Assembly (NCBI RefSeq): GCF_001815985.1
Contig: NZ_KV823552.1
Span: forward strand, 79,971 to 143,970
Reading direction: 5' to 3'
Length of the DNA: 64,000 bases
Origin: Corynebacterium sp. HMSC27B11
Lineage (GTDB): Bacteria > Actinomycetota > Actinomycetes > Mycobacteriales > Mycobacteriaceae
The stretch's first letter is position 1. Each line of letters starts with the position of its first letter. The notes beneath the pieces are model-generated. The model had not been told where the DNA came from. It ran no database searches and saw only the letters and a list, made by a program, of their open reading frames with translations. Below, in pieces: positions 60,158 through 64,000 of the stretch. The position numbers and the translations under genes are program-made.

Positions 60158-62719
60158 CTAGCCTGCGGCGAGAACCGTCTCCCCCACGACAACCTGCGGC
60201 TCACCGGCGACCCGAACCTCCTGACCCAGCACCGTGACCACACCGGCGTCCTTCCCCCGGACGGAGACCAGCTCCACCTCACCCGGGCGAACCGTCACGC
60301 GAACCTGGACATCCCGAATGGTGACGTTGTAGCTGAGGCACTCCCAACCCTCCGGCAGCCGGGGGTCAATGGTGAACTCGCCCTCATGATCGCGCAGCCC
60401 ACCAAAGCCATAGGTCAGCGCAGTCCACACCCCACCGCAGGAGGCGATGTGCACGCCGTCAGCGGTATTGCCATGCATATCCGCCAGGTCCACAAACAAC
60501 CCGCGGTGGAAAAACTCCAGAGCCTTATCCGCATAACCAAGCTCCGCAGCCATGATGGACTGCACCACCGCCGAAAGGGTGGAATCCCCCGTCGTCAGCC
60601 GATCGTAGTAGTCATAGTCAGCCCGCTTGACCTCCTGGGAGAATCGCTTCCCCTGCAGGAACAGCGCCAGCACCACGTCCGCCTGCTTCAGGATCTGATA
60701 GCGGTAGATCGTCAGCGGGTGATAGTGCAGCAACAGGGGCCGCTTCGGCTCACCGTTCGGATCGTCCAGATCCCAGATCTGGCGGTTGAGGAAGAAATCA
60801 TCCTGCGGATTGATCCCCAGCTCCTCATTGAAGGGGATGTACATCTGCTCGGCTGCCAGCTCCCAGCGATCCAACTCGGAATCGTTGAGCTTGTGCTGGG
60901 CAGCCAGGTCCGCGTAATCATCCGGCCGCTCGGCGCGCATCTTCTTCAGCACCCTCGCAGCCATGCGCAGGTTATATTGCGCCATCACGTTGGTGTAGAG
61001 GTTGTTATTCACCACCGTGGTGTACTCATCCGGGCCGGTGACCGCGTGGATCTCAAAGCGATCCTGCGCGGAGTTAAAGAAGCCGATGGATACCCAGAAC
61101 CGGGCCGTACCCAGCAGGATCTCCACGCCCTCACGCATGAGGAATTCCTTATCCCCGGTGGCGTAGAAGTACTTCATCAGCGCGAAGGCCACGTCCGCGT
61201 CGATGTGATACTGCGCCGTGCCGGCAGCGTAGTACGCGGAAGATTCGTGCCCGTTAATCGTGCGCCACGGGAAGAGCACGCCGTCGTGGGAAAGCTCCAG
61301 GGCACGCTCGTGCGCGGAGGGCAGCATCTCGTAGCGGAAGCGCAGCGCATTGCGGGCGTAATTCGAGTTCGTGTAGCTGAGGAACGGCATCACGTAGATC
61401 TCCGTGTCCCAGAAGTAGTGCCCGCCGTAGCCCGCACCGGTCAGCCCCTTGGCGGGAACGCCGGTGGTCTCGGCCCGCGCGGAGGCCTGGATCAGCTGGA
61501 AGATGCACCAGCGGGCCGCCTGCTGCAGCTCTGGTTGGCCACCAATGCGCACGTCCGAGCGCTCCCAGAATGCACCCAGCCACTCGCGCTGGTTTTCCAC
61601 CAGGCTGCTGTAGCCCACCTGCTTCGCCCGGTTGATCGTGCGGTCGCAGCGGAAGGCCAGCTCCTTCGGGGCCACGTGGCGGGAGGAGTGGTAGCTAACG
61701 AACTTCTCCAGGCGCAGGTGGCAGCCCTTCGCGCCGTTGATGTGGTAGACGACGCTGGCGACGTCCTCCGCGACCTCCGTGGTCACTTCGACGTCGCCGG
61801 AGTCCGCGGTCGCCGGATTGTCCACGCGCAGCTCGTGGTCCATGGAGGCGGCGACCGTCATGCCGGAGTGGTTGACCTGGTACCCCAGGGTCGCGCGCTC
61901 CGGTTCGGGTTGGGACTGGTACTTCGGGATCAAGACGCGCTCGTCGAAGGTGGAACCCTTCCGCGGGTCCAGCTCTCCATCCTGGACGGCGACGGGGCCG
62001 TTGTTATCCGGGAACTCGCCCTCGCCGTCCTGGCGGTTGAGCAGCTGGGAGGAGACGACGACGGCGGCGTCCGAATCCAGCAGCTCCACTTCGAGCGCCA
62101 TGATCGCCAGGTGGCGCTCCTGGAAGCTGACCATGCGCTCGGTGGTCACGCGCACGCGCTTGCCGCCTGGGGTACGCCAGATCATGCTGCGGCGCAGCAC
62201 ACCATCACGGAAGTCCAGGGTGCGGCTGTACTCACTGATATCCGCGTTGCCGAGGCGCAACGGCTCGTCGTCGATGTACAGGCGCATCGCCTTCGCGTCC
62301 GGGACGTCGATGATGGACTGCCCATCGCGGGCCAGGCCGTAGGCGTCCTCGGCGTGGGTGATCTTCCAGTTCTCGTAGACGCCATTGATATAGGTGCCGT
62401 GGACGGCGGAATCGCGGCCCTCCGGCGGGTTGCCGCGCATGCCGAGGTAGCCGTTGGACTGCGCGAAGAGTGTCTCGGCGACACCCAAGTCGGTGCGGTT
62501 AGGCTTGGTTTCCGCCCAGCCCCACTCCCAGACGGGGTTGTTATCGCGGTCGATCAGCTCCAATGGGTCGACGCCGTGGTGGTGGCGGTCCGCCCGGTAG
62601 CCTTCGGTAGCCAAGTCCGCACCGTCGATCGGCCGGTTCGGCCCCTGCGCGCCACCGTTGCGCTTGGCGGCAAGGAAGGCTTGGAGCTGTGCGTTTCCGG
62701 ATTGAGAAGCTGAGGTCAT
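60158..62719 (-). CDS. Glycoside hydrolase family 65 phosphorylase (trehalose/maltose/kojibiose type)
   Basis: About 853 residues. The GH65 (alpha/alpha)6 catalytic domain is visible: start motif FAQSNGYLGMRGNPPEG, RYHxL-like GAGYGGHYFWDTEIYVMPF, and the general acid Glu in VTGPDEYTTVVNNNLYTN. The phosphate-binding end reads MHGNTADGVHIASCGG. Inverting phosphorolysis of an alpha-glucoside gives beta-glucose-1-phosphate. Neighbouring pgmB confirms a phosphorylase rather than a hydrolase. Which disaccharide cannot be told. The start is uncertain: ATG 62719, 62731 or 62758. A repeat-bearing 198-bp gap separates it from pgmB upstream. Confidence 0.85.
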   Translation of the reverse strand: MTSASQSGNAQLQAFLAAKRNGGAQGPNRPIDGADLATEGYRADRHHHGVDPLELIDRDNNPVWEWGWAETKPNRTDLGVAETLFAQSNGYLGMRGNPPEGRDSAVHGTYINGVYENWKITHAEDAYGLARDGQSIIDVPDAKAMRLYIDDEPLRLGNADISEYSRTLDFRDGVLRRSMIWRTPGGKRVRVTTERMVSFQERHLAIMALEVELLDSDAAVVVSSQLLNRQDGEGEFPDNNGPVAVQDGELDPRKGSTFDERVLIPKYQSQPEPERATLGYQVNHSGMTVAASMDHELRVDNPATADSGDVEVTTEVAEDVASVVYHINGAKGCHLRLEKFVSYHSSRHVAPKELAFRCDRTINRAKQVGYSSLVENQREWLGAFWERSDVRIGGQPELQQAARWCIFQLIQASARAETTGVPAKGLTGAGYGGHYFWDTEIYVMPFLSYTNSNYARNALRFRYEMLPSAHERALELSHDGVLFPWRTINGHESSAYYAAGTAQYHIDADVAFALMKYFYATGDKEFLMREGVEILLGTARFWVSIGFFNSAQDRFEIHAVTGPDEYTTVVNNNLYTNVMAQYNLRMAARVLKKMRAERPDDYADLAAQHKLNDSELDRWELAAEQMYIPFNEELGINPQDDFFLNRQIWDLDDPNGEPKRPLLLHYHPLTIYRYQILKQADVVLALFLQGKRFSQEVKRADYDYYDRLTTGDSTLSAVVQSIMAAELGYADKALEFFHRGLFVDLADMHGNTADGVHIASCGGVWTALTYGFGGLRDHEGEFTIDPRLPEGWECLSYNVTIRDVQVRVTVRPGEVELVSVRGKDAGVVTVLGQEVRVAGEPQVVVGETVLAAG

Positions 62720-62817
62720 TGTGTCCCACATGTTGAGGTTTTCTTCTGAGCCGCGCACAGTCTAGCGGGCGGGTTGCACTACCCCGAATCGCGGGCTCGG
62801 GTTGTCACGTTGCTGGC

Positions 62818-62886
62818 TTGTGCGGCTGCACGGCGGCTCTTTTGCGCGGCCGCACGGGGGCTCTATTGCGCGGCTGCACAAGGCGG
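62818..62886. repeat. 24-bp tandem repeat, nearly three copies, between pgmB and the GH65 gene
   Basis: The 24-bp unit TTGYGCGGCYGCACGGSGG plus CTCTW starts at 62818, 62842 and 62866; the third copy is partial. Differences are single bases. Each unit has a GTGC/GCAC or GCGGCCGC inverted core. It lies between two genes on the minus strand. In one + frame it would read RLHGGSFA-like octads, but there is no support for translation. Confidence 0.75.
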
Positions 62887-62916
62887 TACGGCGAGGGCTG
62901 TGGCGCTATCGCGGGG

Positions 62917-63750
62917 CTAGCCCACGAAGTCTGCGAGGTCGGCGACCACGGTGTCCGCCCCGGCGTCGAGCAGTTCCTGTTCGCCTGCTCCCCGGTCCAC
63001 CCCCACGACGAGGCCGAACTTGCCGTTACGCCCGGAGGCCACCCCGCTGAGAGCGTCCTCCACCACCACGGCCTTCTCGGCGGGAACACCCAACCACGTG
63101 GCCGCGTGCAGGTAGGTACCCGGGGCGGGCTTGCCGGGCAGCTCGAGCTCCGCGGCGACCAGCCCGTCCACGACCAGCTCGAAGCGGTCGAGCAGGCCCG
63201 CCGCCTGGAGTACTGGGCGGGCGTTCTTGGAGGAGGAGACGATCGCCAGCCGGGGCGGGGCCACGCCCTCCTTCGGCGCAGTCAGGGTGTCGAGGAGCTG
63301 GACACTGCCCGGGTAGGCCGCGATGCCCTGGCCCAGCAGTCGGAGGAACTCGGCGTTCTTACGTTCGCCCAGCCCGTAGACGGTGTTCTCTGCCGCCGTG
63401 TCCTCCTCGCTACCGGCGGGCAGGTCGATGCCGCGGGAATGCAGCAGCGCGGCGATCCCCTCGGTTCGTGGTCGGCCGTCGAGGTAGTCGTAGTAGTCCT
63501 GGTCGGTGTATTCGGCCACGCTCTGCCCACCGGCGCCGAGTTCGCGGAAGTATTCGCTGAACATGTGGGCCCAGGCCTCGCGGTGGAGGTCGGCGGTGGG
63601 GGTGATCACGCCGTCGAGGTCGAAGAGGATCGCGCCGTACTGCCACAGGTCGGGCAGGCAGAGGTCGGGCAGGTCTGCGCCTGCGCTGCCGCTCCCCTGC
63701 CCGCTTGTCGACGTCTCGGGCTGTCGCTTGTTCACGTTCCCAGGGTTCAT
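62917..63750 (-). CDS. pgmB: Beta-phosphoglucomutase (HAD family)
   Basis: A 277-residue enzyme converting beta-glucose-1-phosphate to glucose-6-phosphate. HAD motif I ILFDLDGVITPTADLHREAW with the double Asp near residues 42-44, SVQLLDTL cap, motif II AIVSSSKNA, motif III lysine in LPGKPAPGTYL and motif IV VVVEDALSGV. The first 35 residues are a Ser/Gly/Gln-rich extension. ATG 63750 is favoured. Works with the GH65 phosphorylase encoded downstream on the same strand. Confidence 0.88.
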   Translation of the reverse strand: MNPGNVNKRQPETSTSGQGSGSAGADLPDLCLPDLWQYGAILFDLDGVITPTADLHREAWAHMFSEYFRELGAGGQSVAEYTDQDYYDYLDGRPRTEGIAALLHSRGIDLPAGSEEDTAAENTVYGLGERKNAEFLRLLGQGIAAYPGSVQLLDTLTAPKEGVAPPRLAIVSSSKNARPVLQAAGLLDRFELVVDGLVAAELELPGKPAPGTYLHAATWLGVPAEKAVVVEDALSGVASGRNGKFGLVVGVDRGAGEQELLDAGADTVVADLADFVG

Positions 63751-63877
63751 GCTGCCGATAGTACGTTTCCCACTGCGGCTTGTGGCCGGGACCGCCTTCT
63801 CGCTCTTGGCACCTCCACCGGCCAACCCCAGCGTCGCCACCCCCTCACCCCGATCAACTCGCCCCCCTGCCTCAATG

Positions 63878-63920
63878 AAAAAACGGGCCGGGCACACCAT
63901 GTTGGTGCGTCCGCCCCGTT
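63878..63920 (-). terminator. Terminator for the gene at the right edge
   Basis: An imperfect stem of about 15 bp from AACGGGCCGG to CCGCCCCGTT with a CACACC/GGTGCG extension, followed on the minus strand by TTTTTTC. It lies upstream of pgmB and downstream of the gene that runs in from the right edge. Confidence 0.7.
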
Positions 63921-63970
63921 GACCTACTCACCGCCCCGCTCAAGAGCGCTGGCGAGAGTCGGCAGCCGTG

Positions 63971-64000
63971 TTAGGCGATGCCGTTTTTAGCCTTGAACTC
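63971..64000 (-). CDS. C-terminal end of a gene running in from the right edge
   Basis: On the minus strand the last nine codons read EFKAKNGIA followed by TAA. A terminator hairpin lies 51 bases beyond the stop, which supports a real gene end. The fragment is too short to name. Confidence 0.4.
   Translation of the reverse strand, partial: EFKAKNGIA

Noticed and set aside
57124..60237. Very long open frame antisense to sdhA and sdhC (over 1000 codons)
   Set aside because: GC-rich codon use of the real genes on the other strand leaves stop-free shadows; the translation has no domain and the sdh proteins are unmistakable.
62818..62886. Possible CRISPR array
   Set aside because: The 24-bp units are directly adjacent without spacers and no cas genes are nearby.

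Overview
The window is one high-GC chromosomal segment of a Corynebacterium or very close relative (Mycobacteriales). The gene order is the evidence. mshA, a ybjN gene, gpmA, a ppx/gppA gene, proC, an excisionase-type HTH gene, a 33-codon bS22 gene, hemA-hemC-hemD-hemB, hemL, the CcdA/ResB/CcsB cytochrome c genes, menA and menE follow the order I recall from M. tuberculosis (about Rv0476 to Rv0542c) and C. glutamicum. The sdhC-sdhA-sdhB-small membrane protein operon matches the corynebacterial arrangement. No rRNA, tRNA, insertion sequence, prophage or CRISPR array was seen. The species cannot be named from this sequence.

Layout, left to right. (1) 1-11 kb: the end of menE, then an oligopeptide/nickel-type ABC importer (lipoprotein, two permeases, one fused double ATPase) flanked by two paralogous FAD/NAD(P)-binding proteins on the opposite strand, then menA. 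(2) 11-18 kb: a small DUF4229-like membrane protein, a small charged membrane protein, an aminoglycoside-phosphotransferase-fold protein, dTDP-rhamnose genes rmlA, rmlC and rmlB, and an MHS-type MFS transporter. (3) 18-24.6 kb: a leftward run hemL - histidine phosphatase - TlpA-like - ccdA - resB - ccsB, joining haem precursor synthesis to cytochrome c maturation. (4) 24.7-37.4 kb: a P-type-ATPase-like protein that lacks the catalytic signatures, a membrane protein, hemB, an unknown protein, a large membrane/cupredoxin/NirK-type copper protein, a cobA-hemD fusion, hemC and hemA. (5) 37.7-47.4 kb: a glutaredoxin-like protein, a HAD phosphatase, bS22, HTH protein, proC, a Lys/Ala/Glu-rich membrane protein, Ppx/GppA, a Cys-rich protein, gpmA, YbjN and mshA. 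(6) 47.6-55.7 kb: a long-chain acyl-CoA ligase, murB, DUF2505, a methyltransferase-like protein, an LmeA-like protein, deoC, DUF2516 and DUF445 proteins. (7) 55.8-64 kb: the sdh operon, a GH65 glycoside phosphorylase with its beta-phosphoglucomutase, and the last codons of another gene.

The core theme is respiration: menaquinone (menE, menA), haem (hemA, C, D, B, L), cytochrome c maturation and succinate dehydrogenase, mixed with envelope and mycothiol genes (murB, rml, mshA). The parts most worth attention are the twin-flavoprotein transporter locus with a repeated palindrome, the NirK-type fusion inside the haem cluster, the catalytically degenerate P-type ATPase homologue, and several intergenic inverted or tandem repeats.
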